DNA from: a virus
Virus record (IMG/VR): IMGVR_UViG_3300036912_000011
Coordinates: 1-43,540 of that record
Length of the DNA: 43,540 nucleotides
Strand: one strand, 5' to 3'
Shown here: positions 1-7,061 of the stretch, piece by piece
Layout: each line of letters opens with the position of its first letter
How positions within the stretch are numbered: position 1 is the stretch's first letter
Position numbers and translations under genes: made by a program
Notes under the pieces: model-generated
What the model was told of the DNA's origin: nothing
What the model saw: the letters and a program-made list of their open reading frames with translations, nothing else
The model's database searches: none

Positions 1-150
1 CCGACAGCGAAGGCCTCAAGGCGAGCATCAAGAAGTTTGGCCTCATCAACCCTCTCACCATTGACCACCTTAACAACTTAGTTGCTGGCGAGCGTAGGTT
101 GATTTGCTGTAAAGAACTTGGCATGACCACAGTACCCTGTGTACTGAGAG
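1..150. repeat. Terminal redundancy, left copy
   Basis: This 150-base stretch is repeated at 43391-43540 with one difference (C at 127, T at 43517). The ParB-methyltransferase reading frame runs intact across the join. This is either assembly overlap of a circular or permuted genome, or a short terminal repeat. The length of exactly 150 suggests read or overlap length rather than biology. Confidence 0.95.
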
Positions 151-1256
151 AGGAATTGGATGATGAAAGTAAAGCGGAAATTGAACTTGAGGAGAACCTC
201 CACCGTGCTAACCTCACCGACGAGGAAACAGTTGACGCAATCAACAAGCTACACCAAATCAAACTCACCAAGTACGGAGGTGGGCAAGGCGCTGGCAAAC
301 ACACAGGGGGAGCAGGGTGGAGCTTGCAGGATACCGCAGACTCAGTTGGAATTTCTCGAAGCCTCGCGGGGCTTTATATCCAAGTGGCAAAGGCAAAGGA
401 CAAATCACCTGCTGTTGCTGAGTCCCTCCGCAAAGACGGCGTTACAGCTGCTTACAAACAACTTAACTTCGAACGCACCAACGCAGTCACAGCGGTGCTT
501 GTGCGAAGGAGAGTTGAGGCCTTACCAGCAAGCAGCGCTAATGGATTCGATCCTGATATGTACTACCAACTTGGAGACTCTGAGCAACTTCTGGATGCTA
601 TTCCCCCTTCATCGGTAGACCTAGTCTTTACCGACCCCCCTTATGGAGTAGGGGTGGATGTGATGAACTATTGGGGAGACTTCACAGGCAATATTAAGTA
701 CAATGATAGCAAGGAGTATGTAGATAAGCTAATGCAAGTGGTACTTCCTAAGTTGTATAAGGTGATGAAAGAAGATAGCTTCATCTTCTTTTGGCAACCT
801 ATCCAACTTTTGGAGAGGAACACGCGGCCAATAGAGTTTAGGGAAATGATGGAAGCAGCAGGTTTCTCTATTGCTAAGATTCCCTTCTTCTGGGTAAAGG
901 ACGTTCAGCCATACACACCTAACCCCGAGCAGTGGTTTGGTACTTCTGTTGAGTGTGGTATTTACGGGTACAAAGGTAAGCCACAACTTGCAATTCGTGG
1001 CGCTCGTAACTACATTCAGCATCAGCCTGTGCCTCTTGCTGAAAAGTTACACCCCCATGAAAAGCCTGTTGACCTTCAGTTGATGCTCATTGAACGGTTT
1101 GTAAGAAAAGGGGCTTTTGTCCTCGACCCCTTTGCAGGTACAGCGAATGTGGTGAGGGCTTGTCTTAAAGGCAAGTATCAACCACTGGCGTTTGAGATGG
1201 ATGAGGACTACTATAATAAAGGGAAACTGAGGTTGATTAAGGAGAACAGCAAATGA
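1..1256 (+). CDS. ParB/Srx-like domain fused to DNA methyltransferase (3' part of junction-spanning gene)
   Basis: The gene starts at 43327 and continues across the circular junction, giving about 439 aa. The N-terminal domain has ParB/sulfiredoxin-fold signatures (VAGERRL, then ENLHRANLT at about residues 87-95). The C-terminal domain is an amino-methyltransferase with catalytic DPPY at about residue 233 and the SAM-binding DPFAGTA at about 397; this order fits the beta class. Such fusions occur in phages and mobile elements and methylate adenine or cytosine N, often for protection from restriction; which base is not visible here. The gene ends with ATGA overlap into a 60-aa ORF. An internal ATG at 99 is not the start, because the ParB domain lies upstream of it. 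Confidence 0.9.
   Translation, partial: DSEGLKASIKKFGLINPLTIDHLNNLVAGERRLICCKELGMTTVPCVLREELDDESKAEIELEENLHRANLTDEETVDAINKLHQIKLTKYGGGQGAGKHTGGAGWSLQDTADSVGISRSLAGLYIQVAKAKDKSPAVAESLRKDGVTAAYKQLNFERTNAVTAVLVRRRVEALPASSANGFDPDMYYQLGDSEQLLDAIPPSSVDLVFTDPPYGVGVDVMNYWGDFTGNIKYNDSKEYVDKLMQVVLPKLYKVMKEDSFIFFWQPIQLLERNTRPIEFREMMEAAGFSIAKIPFFWVKDVQPYTPNPEQWFGTSVECGIYGYKGKPQLAIRGARNYIQHQPVPLAEKLHPHEKPVDLQLMLIERFVRKGAFVLDPFAGTANVVRACLKGKYQPLAFEMDEDYYNKGKLRLIKENSK
1225..1256 (+). repeat. 32-bp direct repeat, copy 1
   Basis: This covers the last codons of the methyltransferase gene, an AAGGAG ribosome site and the next ATG. It matches 1420-1451 at 30 of 32 positions. The second copy follows the 60-aa ORF, so that ORF is bracketed by the duplication. 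Confidence 0.9.
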
Positions 1257-1435
1257 AGCAAAGATTACTTGTAGAATTTACTTTTCCAGATAACTTTGGG
1301 AAGGTTAAAATTAAACCAGAGGATTTACAAGACTTTTTAATCAGCAAAACAGCAAGTGAGTTTTTGTCCTTAGAAGTAAAAAGTACAGGTCTTGCTGGTA
1401 TAGTTTCTGAGATAAATGTAACTGAGGTTGATTAA
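1253..1435 (+). CDS. Hypothetical 60-aa protein in a duplicated junction
   Basis: Small protein with no recognised family. It starts at an ATG that overlaps the methyltransferase stop (ATGA) behind an AAGGAG site. It is AT-rich compared with its neighbours and alternates charged and hydrophobic residues with no membrane segment. Its 3' end lies in the second copy of the 32-bp repeat but is read in a different frame from the methyltransferase tail. That suggests it was inserted as a mobile small gene. Confidence 0.7.
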   Translation: MKQRLLVEFTFPDNFGKVKIKPEDLQDFLISKTASEFLSLEVKSTGLAGIVSEINVTEVD

Positions 1436-1451
1436 GGAGAATAGTAAATGA
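1420..1451 (+). repeat. 32-bp direct repeat, copy 2
   Basis: Second copy of the element at 1225-1256, with two transitions. It again supplies an AAGGAG site and ATG, here for the 51-aa ORF at 1448. Confidence 0.9.
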
Positions 1452-1603
1452 GCAAAATGGACGAGTTGTTTCTAGAGTATGGAGAAGTTTGGGATGCTTT
1501 TGTTTCCTGGGCTAAAAATAACGGTTGCTGGTCTGATAGTGAAGAAGACTGGTCTCCTTGGTGGGAGTGTTATCTTGCTGGAAGAGAAAAGAAAACTGAA
1601 TGA
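1448..1603 (+). CDS. Hypothetical 51-aa Trp-rich acidic protein
   Basis: Short ORF behind AAGGAG (about 1434-1439), beginning MSKMDELFLEYGEVW and rich in Trp, Asp and Glu. Its stop overlaps the next gene's start (ATGA at 1600), as is usual in this operon. No family is recognised. It is supported by the ribosome site, tight packing and biased composition only. Confidence 0.6.
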   Translation: MSKMDELFLEYGEVWDAFVSWAKNNGCWSDSEEDWSPWWECYLAGREKKTE

Positions 1604-1935
1604 GCAACCAAATCCTCATCCTCAGTGAGGTTCCTTACCTCAAGCTCGCTTCCCTTTGCAAAGTTGCCATCGAGGACGACAACATCTCCGACTGGTGGCT
1701 CATCAAGAATGAGATGAGGGAGAGGATGAAGAAGGTACAGCTACCTCCTGCGAAGGAGTATGTTGCTCCTGCTCACACTGATTTCACAGATGAAAGCCTT
1801 ATGCCCTTTGGTAAACACGCAGGAATTCCACTTGGGGAAGTCCCAAGGCATTACCTTCGTTGGCTCTCTGAGCAGTCTCTTTATCACTTCCCTGAATTGA
1901 AGGAATACTTAATTGCAAAGACAAGTTCCCAATAA
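1600..1935 (+). CDS. DUF3820-like small protein
   Basis: 111 aa. The second half carries the DUF3820-type signature MPFGKHAGIPLGEVP followed by HYLRWL (about residues 68-90), a small domain found in phages and bacteria, often next to exonuclease or polymerase genes. Its biochemical role is not settled. It starts at the ATGA overlap at 1600 and its 3' end overlaps the polymerase gene by 23 bases, so it is likely coupled to replication functions. Confidence 0.75.
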   Translation: MSNQILILSEVPYLKLASLCKVAIEDDNISDWWLIKNEMRERMKKVQLPPAKEYVAPAHTDFTDESLMPFGKHAGIPLGEVPRHYLRWLSEQSLYHFPELKEYLIAKTSSQ

Positions 1936-3520
1936 GCAACCCCTTTACCTTGACCCAAGTAAACCTCGCATCGCTCTCGTTGGTGAGGCTCCTGGTGCAG
2001 ATGAGGAAATGCAAGGTGAGCCTTTTGTTGGCTTTTCAGGACAACTACTTAACAAGGCAATCAGTAAGGTAGGCTTACTACGCAGCAGCTGCTTCATCGG
2101 CAATGTGCATCAGTATCGTCCGCCTAATAATAAGATAGAAGCGGTAAACAAAAGCAGTCCTGAGTGGCATCAAGGCATCCTCACCCTACGCGCTGAGCTT
2201 GCTGCTTTTGACCCTGACATCACAGTGGCTTTTGGAGAAACTGCCCTTAAAGTATTAACTGAAAGAACTGGAATCACTCGCTGGAGGGGGAGTATCACAG
2301 CCAACACTCTCCTTGGAAACGGTGTTGTACTCGCAACCTACCATCCCGCCTACGTCCTACGGCAGTATAAGTGGCTACCAATAATGGAGTTTGATTTAGG
2401 TAAGGCTACTCATATCGCCCCCACAGGAAAAACGTGGACTCCCCCCCCCAGAACCTTTGAAATCAACCCATCCTTTAATAGGATAATGGAGTACCTTCAT
2501 GAAGCTGAGTCTGCTGCCTTTGTTAGCTATGACTTCGAAACCCTCCGTGGTAACGGCTTGCCTTTGTGCCTTGGGTTTGCTACTAGTGGAAATCATAGTT
2601 TGTGTATTCCTTTTGGTGATTGCTGGACGCTCACAGAAGAATGGGAAATCTGGAAAGCCATCGAACGACTCATGAAGTCACCAGTAAAGAAGGTAGCTCA
2701 TAACAGCCTTTACGATAACGCTGTATTCGCTGTGTGGCCAAAGATATGGGTGAACAACCTGTACATGGACACTATGCTCGCCATCCATGCCTGTTACCCT
2801 GAACTCCCCAAGAAGCTTGCCTTTGCCACCAGCATCTTCACCGACGAGCCATACTACAAGCATGAACATAAAGAGGCGGAGGAAGAGGAGGATGAAAAGG
2901 GGTGGAGTATAAAAGCACCCAAGGATAAACTTTATGTTTACAACTGCAAGGACTGCTGTGTTACCTATGAGTTAGTTGACAAATTGTCAAGAGAACTTGA
3001 TGAAACTAGTTCCCGCAGGGGGTATGAGATTGATATGCAGTCTTTACCTATTGCCCTTGATATGATGCTCAGCGGAGTTAAATTTGACTATGAGGCCGCG
3101 TCGCTAAGGTATGCTGAACTTGAGTATGAAGCTGAGTGCCTCAGCAAACTGATTGCTGCAAGGTTTGGCCGCGAGATAAATACCAAGTCACCTAAGCAAA
3201 TGAAAGAGCTACTGTATGATGAGCTTAAACTCCCTCCTCAATTAAATCAAGGTAAAGTGAGCAGCAACGTAGACGCAATGTTAGCTCTCGCTGCTAAGTT
3301 CCCTGAGAAAATTGAACTTATGATGATGCTCAAGAACCGTCAACTGAGGACGAAGCAGAGTTTCTTCGACATTGATGTAGGAAAGGATGGTCGTGTACAC
3401 GCAGGATACAACGTGGCAGGAACTGAAACAGGAAGATGGTCAAGCAGTAGTAGTATCTTGGGGGGAAGGAACTTAATGAACATACCGGAGGATTGTCGAG
3501 ATGTCTACATTGCAGGTTAA
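1913..3520 (+). CDS. DNA polymerase A, N-terminal half: uracil-DNA glycosylase + 3'-5' exonuclease + start of polymerase
   Basis: 535 aa from a TTG start (AAGGA about 9 bases upstream). Residues 15-160 form a family 4/5-like uracil-DNA glycosylase (GEAPGADEE at 24-32, HPAYVLRQ at 144-151). Residues 200-355 form a DnaQ-type proofreading exonuclease: Exo I DFET (207-210), Exo II HNSLYDNAVF (263-272), Exo III YNCKD (343-347). The family A polymerase then begins, with GTETGRWSSS and NLMNIPEDCRDVYIAG. The frame stops exactly in the loop before polymerase motif A; motif A and the rest are encoded at 3895-4674. A glycosylase domain joined to a family A polymerase is known in phage SPO1. Two small ORFs separate the halves. 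Confidence 0.88.
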   Translation: MQRQVPNKQPLYLDPSKPRIALVGEAPGADEEMQGEPFVGFSGQLLNKAISKVGLLRSSCFIGNVHQYRPPNNKIEAVNKSSPEWHQGILTLRAELAAFDPDITVAFGETALKVLTERTGITRWRGSITANTLLGNGVVLATYHPAYVLRQYKWLPIMEFDLGKATHIAPTGKTWTPPPRTFEINPSFNRIMEYLHEAESAAFVSYDFETLRGNGLPLCLGFATSGNHSLCIPFGDCWTLTEEWEIWKAIERLMKSPVKKVAHNSLYDNAVFAVWPKIWVNNLYMDTMLAIHACYPELPKKLAFATSIFTDEPYYKHEHKEAEEEEDEKGWSIKAPKDKLYVYNCKDCCVTYELVDKLSRELDETSSRRGYEIDMQSLPIALDMMLSGVKFDYEAASLRYAELEYEAECLSKLIAARFGREINTKSPKQMKELLYDELKLPPQLNQGKVSSNVDAMLALAAKFPEKIELMMMLKNRQLRTKQSFFDIDVGKDGRVHAGYNVAGTETGRWSSSSSILGGRNLMNIPEDCRDVYIAG

Positions 3521-3788
3521 GTACATCTTTATTGGAGGAGGAGAACAGTTTGATGGAAAAAGATTTGAAACAGATAGTGGACCTTACTGGAGGATGTATG
3601 AAAAACCAGAACCACTATCTTCTTTTCAAATTGCATCAGTTCCTACTATCAGTGATTTAACTAAAGTAAAACAATTCAAGAGAGAAATATTAGCTACAGA
3701 AAGGCAAAAGTTTATTTTCTATTATTATGACCAGCTTTCACTAGAACAAGCTATAACAATGCTATTTGATTGGTACTGTGCAAGATAA
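3501..3788 (+). CDS. Hypothetical 95-aa protein interrupting the polymerase gene
   Basis: Starts inside the end of the polymerase N-half; its GGAGG site (3487-3491) lies within polymerase codons. AT-rich, no HNH, GIY-YIG or LAGLIDADG motif, and no membrane segment. The sequence (aromatic, Lys-rich) matches nothing I recognise. It occupies most of the 374-base interruption between the polymerase halves. It resembles the other AT-rich small ORFs of this arm rather than a homing endonuclease. Confidence 0.7.
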   Translation: MSTLQVKYIFIGGGEQFDGKRFETDSGPYWRMYEKPEPLSSFQIASVPTISDLTKVKQFKREILATERQKFIFYYYDQLSLEQAITMLFDWYCAR

Positions 3789-3793
3789 AGTAT

Positions 3794-3898
3794 ATGCTTT
3801 ACAAACCTAACGACAGTAGCTGGACGATAAAGGATTTCTTGTTTTACATTCTTTTTGTCTTAGCTTACATTGGACTTCTATCTCTCTTTCACCTATGA
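3794..3898 (+). CDS. Tiny membrane protein, 34 aa
   Basis: ATG at 3794, stop TGA at 3896-3898. A short polar N-terminus (MLYKPNDSSWTIKD) is followed by one hydrophobic segment (FLFYILFVLAYIGLLSLF). The stop overlaps the start of the polymerase C-half (ATGA at 3895), so it may couple that gene's translation. No strong ribosome site is seen. It could also be a non-functional remnant. Confidence 0.5.
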   Translation: MLYKPNDSSWTIKDFLFYILFVLAYIGLLSLFHL

Positions 3899-4674
3899 GT
3901 AAAGTATTCGTTGGCTGGGACAAAGCCCAAGCAGAAGCTCGTGTTGTCGCTTACAAGTCATGGTTATGCACTGGCGACGACAGTTACAAGAAGCTCATCG
4001 AGAGCAAGCAAAAAATCCACGTCTGGTTTGCTCATCGCCTTGTCGACCATGGAGTATTCACCTGCCCCAAAGAGTGTATCAAAGGTGGGTTGAAGGATGG
4101 TGAGCAAGGAGCCACTGAATACTACATCTCAAAGGTAGGTGTTCATGCAAACAGCTATGACATGATGGAGAAGAAGTTTTGTCAGGTGATTGCGAAGGAA
4201 ACTGACGGTGCTATCATCGTACAGCCAGAAAAGGCAAGGAAGATAAAGCAAGTTCTTTACTCCGAGATTCCTGCAATCCCTAAGTGGCATCGTGAGATTC
4301 AACGTCACCTTAGCACAAGTAGGGTGATGGTAAATGCCTTTGGGCGTAGCCGTTTATTTTTCGAAAGGTGGGGAGATGACCTCTTTCGTGAGGCCTACGC
4401 GAATGAACCTCAGTCCACAGTGGCTGACGACGTATCAAACAGTATCCACAGGGTTTGGTCACAGCTACCTTGGATACAAGTGTTGCAGCAAAATTACGAT
4501 TCTCTACTGGCTCAATGCGATGTCAGTAGAAAAGATGAAGCATTAACAAAAATGAAGCCCCTCGTCGAGCAACCAATAACCTTATGGGACTTCAAACATG
4601 AAAGGAGCTGTGTGTTTACTATACCAGTGGTGATGAAATGGGGAACTAATTGGAGGGACTTGGAGGAGATATGA
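3895..4674 (+). CDS. DNA polymerase A, C-terminal half (motifs A, B, C)
   Basis: 259 aa that begin directly at polymerase motif A: WDKAQAEARVVAY (residues 8-20) corresponds to the usual D-Y-S-Q-x-E-x-R. Motif B is KVGVHANSYDM (80-90) and motif C is YDSLLAQ (201-207), with Tyr in place of the usual His; the catalytic Asp is kept. FGRSRLFF and EPQSTVADD are further family A hallmarks. It completes the polymerase begun at 1913 and has its own ATG overlapping the preceding tiny ORF. The two polypeptides must assemble to give an active enzyme. Both halves keep their key residues, so this looks like a functional split gene rather than decay. Confidence 0.88.
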   Translation: MSKVFVGWDKAQAEARVVAYKSWLCTGDDSYKKLIESKQKIHVWFAHRLVDHGVFTCPKECIKGGLKDGEQGATEYYISKVGVHANSYDMMEKKFCQVIAKETDGAIIVQPEKARKIKQVLYSEIPAIPKWHREIQRHLSTSRVMVNAFGRSRLFFERWGDDLFREAYANEPQSTVADDVSNSIHRVWSQLPWIQVLQQNYDSLLAQCDVSRKDEALTKMKPLVEQPITLWDFKHERSCVFTIPVVMKWGTNWRDLEEI

Positions 4675-4853
4675 TAATACTTACTTTACTACTAAGCACA
4701 GAAAAAGGTAAAACACAGTATGTATCAAAGGTTAAAGTCTTCACTTCAGCAGAACACAGTGAGTATTATAAGCAAGAATTAGAGATGAGAGGAAAAATTT
4801 TAGACGCCTTGAATGAAATATCTAATATGATTATAAAAGGAGAAGACGAATGA
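4671..4853 (+). CDS. Hypothetical 60-aa protein
   Basis: Begins at the ATG overlapping the polymerase stop (ATGA) behind GGAGGAG. AT-rich, with N-terminus MIILTLLLS and a helical, charged remainder. No family recognised. Its stop overlaps the next gene at 4850. Confidence 0.65.
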   Translation: MIILTLLLSTEKGKTQYVSKVKVFTSAEHSEYYKQELEMRGKILDALNEISNMIIKGEDE

Positions 4854-5068
4854 ACAGCTACGACGTTAAAGACCTCACCATCTTCTACGACCTCACTGGT
4901 TACACTGAGTGGACCACCTGTGTTGGTGCAATCACTGAGGAGGGTAAGCCAAAGGCAGTTGTCATCGTCGGCCTTGACAATGGGAAAGTGATTAGTTGTC
5001 ACGCATACAGCATCGCGTGGTTAGAGGAGATACTAAAGAATGCTAAGGGAGAACTGAGTGCCGAGTGA
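4850..5068 (+). CDS. Hypothetical 72-aa protein
   Basis: Starts at an ATGA overlap behind AAGGAG. Predicted alternating strands (TWTTCVGAIT, KAVVIVGLDNGKVIS) suggest a small beta-rich domain. No family recognised. Lies between the polymerase and the DUF3987-like ATPase and overlaps the latter by 11 bases. Confidence 0.65.
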   Translation: MNSYDVKDLTIFYDLTGYTEWTTCVGAITEEGKPKAVVIVGLDNGKVISCHAYSIAWLEEILKNAKGELSAE

Positions 5069-6248
5069 CTTCATCGAGGACTACATCACATACACTGAGC
5101 CTCTTGAAGTCCCTACACTCTTTAATACTTGGTGCGCCCTCAGTGCATTAAGTGCTGCCGCTCAGCGTAAGATTTGGATCGACATGGGGCTTTTTAAGCT
5201 CGCTCCTAATCTGTATGTAGTATTAGACGCTGACCCAGGAGTTGGTAAAGACACCGCTATGAATGTAGTGCGGGAACTCCTCGCACAGTTACCAAGTATC
5301 AAAACAAAAAGTGATAGCATCACAAAAGAGAAAATATATGAGAGCCTTGAAGGAGCCTTCACCAAGTTTGACTTTCCTGATAGCAAGCTTAAGACTTTGG
5401 GCCATTGCAGCCTTACTGTTTTCGCTACCGAGATGTCTCTCCTCATCAAGCGACATGATAAAGACTTCGTGGCTGCTCTTAATGCTTTGTACAACTGTCT
5501 CAGCATCTTCAAGCACAGCACAAAGACAAGAGGTGAAAATCTTATTCTTTGTCCTTACCTTACTATCCTCGGTGGCACTACTCCTGACTGGATTTCGATG
5601 AACATACAAGAGGATGTAATTGAAGGAGGGCTTTCTGCGCGGACTATTATGGTGTTCAGCAATGATAGAAGCAAAATAAATCCTTGGCCAAAGGTATCTG
5701 CTGCTGGTGTCCTCGCCTACCCCAAGATGATTTCAAGACTTGAAAAGATACTAAGCCTCGGTGGCTGCTTTGAGTGGCAGCAGGAAACGAAAGTCCTTTA
5801 TGAAGATTGGTATTGTAAGCACCGTGCTGAGCACGTTAAGAACCCTGTAATGAGGGGCTTTCACACTCGTAAACCTGTACACCTTATGAAAGTGGCGATG
5901 CTTATCAGCCTCTCATATAAGGATGAACTGATACTCGACCCAAGTGACTTCCTCTGTGCTTACAAATTCCTTGAACAAATTGAACCAAGTGTAGAGAGGG
6001 CACTAAGGGGAGCAGGACGCAATGTCCTTAATGTCTATGCAGAGGAGATGCTGGATGTAATTGCATCCTCTAAAGAAAGCAGGATTGACCTTGTTGACCT
6101 CCTTCAGTTGTTTAGGTACAAGCTCTCATCAATGGACTTTAAGGAAGTCCTTGGAAGCTTGAAAGACATGAATTTAGTAAGAGGTGAAACTGCAGGTAAC
6201 CGTACATACATAAAGTATGTAGGAAACGAAAGGAAACTGAACCCATGA
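5058..6248 (+). CDS. DUF3987-like P-loop ATPase, putative replicative helicase
   Basis: 396 aa from a GTG start. The layout fits DUF3987/primase-helicase C-terminal proteins: an N-terminal FNTWCALSALSAAAQRK stretch, a Walker A variant DPGVGKDTA at about residues 59-67, an acidic strand VFATEM near 121, a GGTTPDWI sensor-like segment near 173, and a possible arginine finger in GGLSARTIMVF near 190. No primase domain is visible. As the only helicase-like gene near the polymerase, it is the best candidate for the replicative helicase. Overlaps the next gene by ATGA. Confidence 0.72.
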   Translation: MPSDFIEDYITYTEPLEVPTLFNTWCALSALSAAAQRKIWIDMGLFKLAPNLYVVLDADPGVGKDTAMNVVRELLAQLPSIKTKSDSITKEKIYESLEGAFTKFDFPDSKLKTLGHCSLTVFATEMSLLIKRHDKDFVAALNALYNCLSIFKHSTKTRGENLILCPYLTILGGTTPDWISMNIQEDVIEGGLSARTIMVFSNDRSKINPWPKVSAAGVLAYPKMISRLEKILSLGGCFEWQQETKVLYEDWYCKHRAEHVKNPVMRGFHTRKPVHLMKVAMLISLSYKDELILDPSDFLCAYKFLEQIEPSVERALRGAGRNVLNVYAEEMLDVIASSKESRIDLVDLLQLFRYKLSSMDFKEVLGSLKDMNLVRGETAGNRTYIKYVGNERKLNP

Positions 6249-6634
6249 CGTTAACAGCAATAACCATCGACCACAAAGATCAACGCTACCCAACAGTAGG
6301 AGATTGGCAGAGTAAAGAGGTAGCAGGCAAACCTGAAATCTCTGTCTTGGTTAGTAACTTAGGATACGAAGACTACAATTTTCTCATTGCAATTCACGAA
6401 CTAATAGAAGCTTATCTTTGTTGGAAACGAGGTATTACAGATGAAGAAGTAACTAGATTTGATAAGAGATTTGAAGAGTTAAGAAAAGATAAAGAGGTAG
6501 ATGGTGAGCCTGGAGATGATCCCTATGCTCCCTATAAACGTGAGCACTTCTTCGCCACCAACATTGAGCGACAGTTAGCCCATGAGCTTGGAGTTGACTG
6601 GGGTCGGTATGAGGAAAGAATTGGTAGCCTTTGA
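6245..6634 (+). CDS. Hypothetical 129-aa protein with HELIEA motif
   Basis: Starts at an ATGA overlap. Contains AIHELIEAYLCWKRG (about residues 48-62) and later HFFATNIERQLAHELGVDW. The HExxE-like motif with a downstream His/Glu-rich helix recalls metal-binding phage proteins, but no catalytic role can be claimed. AT-rich middle section. Last gene before the convergent junction region. Confidence 0.65.
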   Translation: MTLTAITIDHKDQRYPTVGDWQSKEVAGKPEISVLVSNLGYEDYNFLIAIHELIEAYLCWKRGITDEEVTRFDKRFEELRKDKEVDGEPGDDPYAPYKREHFFATNIERQLAHELGVDWGRYEERIGSL

Positions 6635-6658
6635 TGCTATCCAATTATTGGAAAGGAT
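6630..6658 (+). repeat. 29-bp element, left end of late arm
   Basis: Matches the minus-strand sequence of 34558-34586 at 26 of 29 positions, so the two copies are inverted relative to each other. Its core is the palindrome TCCAATTATTGGA (6640-6652). Here its 3' arm supplies the GGAAAGG ribosome site for the ATG at 6663. In the open frame it encodes FDAIQLLE, against FDPLQLLE at the other copy. Confidence 0.8.
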
Positions 6659-6662
6659 TAAA

Positions 6663-7061
6663 ATGCAACGTAGATTTGAAAGTTTTATTCTTACTATAAA
6701 TACTTTAGATAATAGATGGTATTTTATGGTAGAAGACTTGCACTACACTGAGTGTTCTGTCCACCCTGAAGATGTTCCTTACTATCTTAGTCAAGGAACA
6801 AAACTAAGGTTAGGAAATATAAATCCTTATCTAACTATTAAGTGGCAAGACTGGTATAAAGCTCAAGGAGAACTAATGATTGCTGGAGCTAAAAGCTTAT
6901 CCCAAACTTCTCCCCCTTTGCCACCACCTCAGAGGCCTCCTGAAGTGCATCAGTCTTCGCATCAAACTGATACGCCTCTACACTCATCGCCACCTTCAGG
7001 CAGTCCTTCACCGCTGCCTCCATCGAGTCCCCAAGACCAACCGCAAGACCAAAAGCAGTAA
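6663..7061 (+). CDS. Hypothetical 132-aa protein with an antisense-derived Pro-rich tail
   Basis: ATG at 6663 has GGAAAGG seven bases upstream; ATG at 6609 in the same frame is an alternative that would add FDAIQLLE. Residues 1-75 (MQRRFESFILTINTLDN...) look like an ordinary small globular protein. The last 57 codons run over the 3' end of the opposite-strand ATP-grasp gene and give a Pro/Ser/Gln-rich tail (PPLPPPQRPP). The tail is probably the result of losing the original stop when that gene was joined here. No terminator separates the two convergent genes. Confidence 0.6.
   Translation: MQRRFESFILTINTLDNRWYFMVEDLHYTECSVHPEDVPYYLSQGTKLRLGNINPYLTIKWQDWYKAQGELMIAGAKSLSQTSPPLPPPQRPPEVHQSSHQTDTPLHSSPPSGSPSPLPPSSPQDQPQDQKQ

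Noticed and set aside
3521-3894. Group I intron or intein splitting the polymerase
   Set aside because: No homing endonuclease motif, no intein Cys/Asn ends, and both halves have their own start or stop signals; an intron relic cannot be fully excluded without RNA data.
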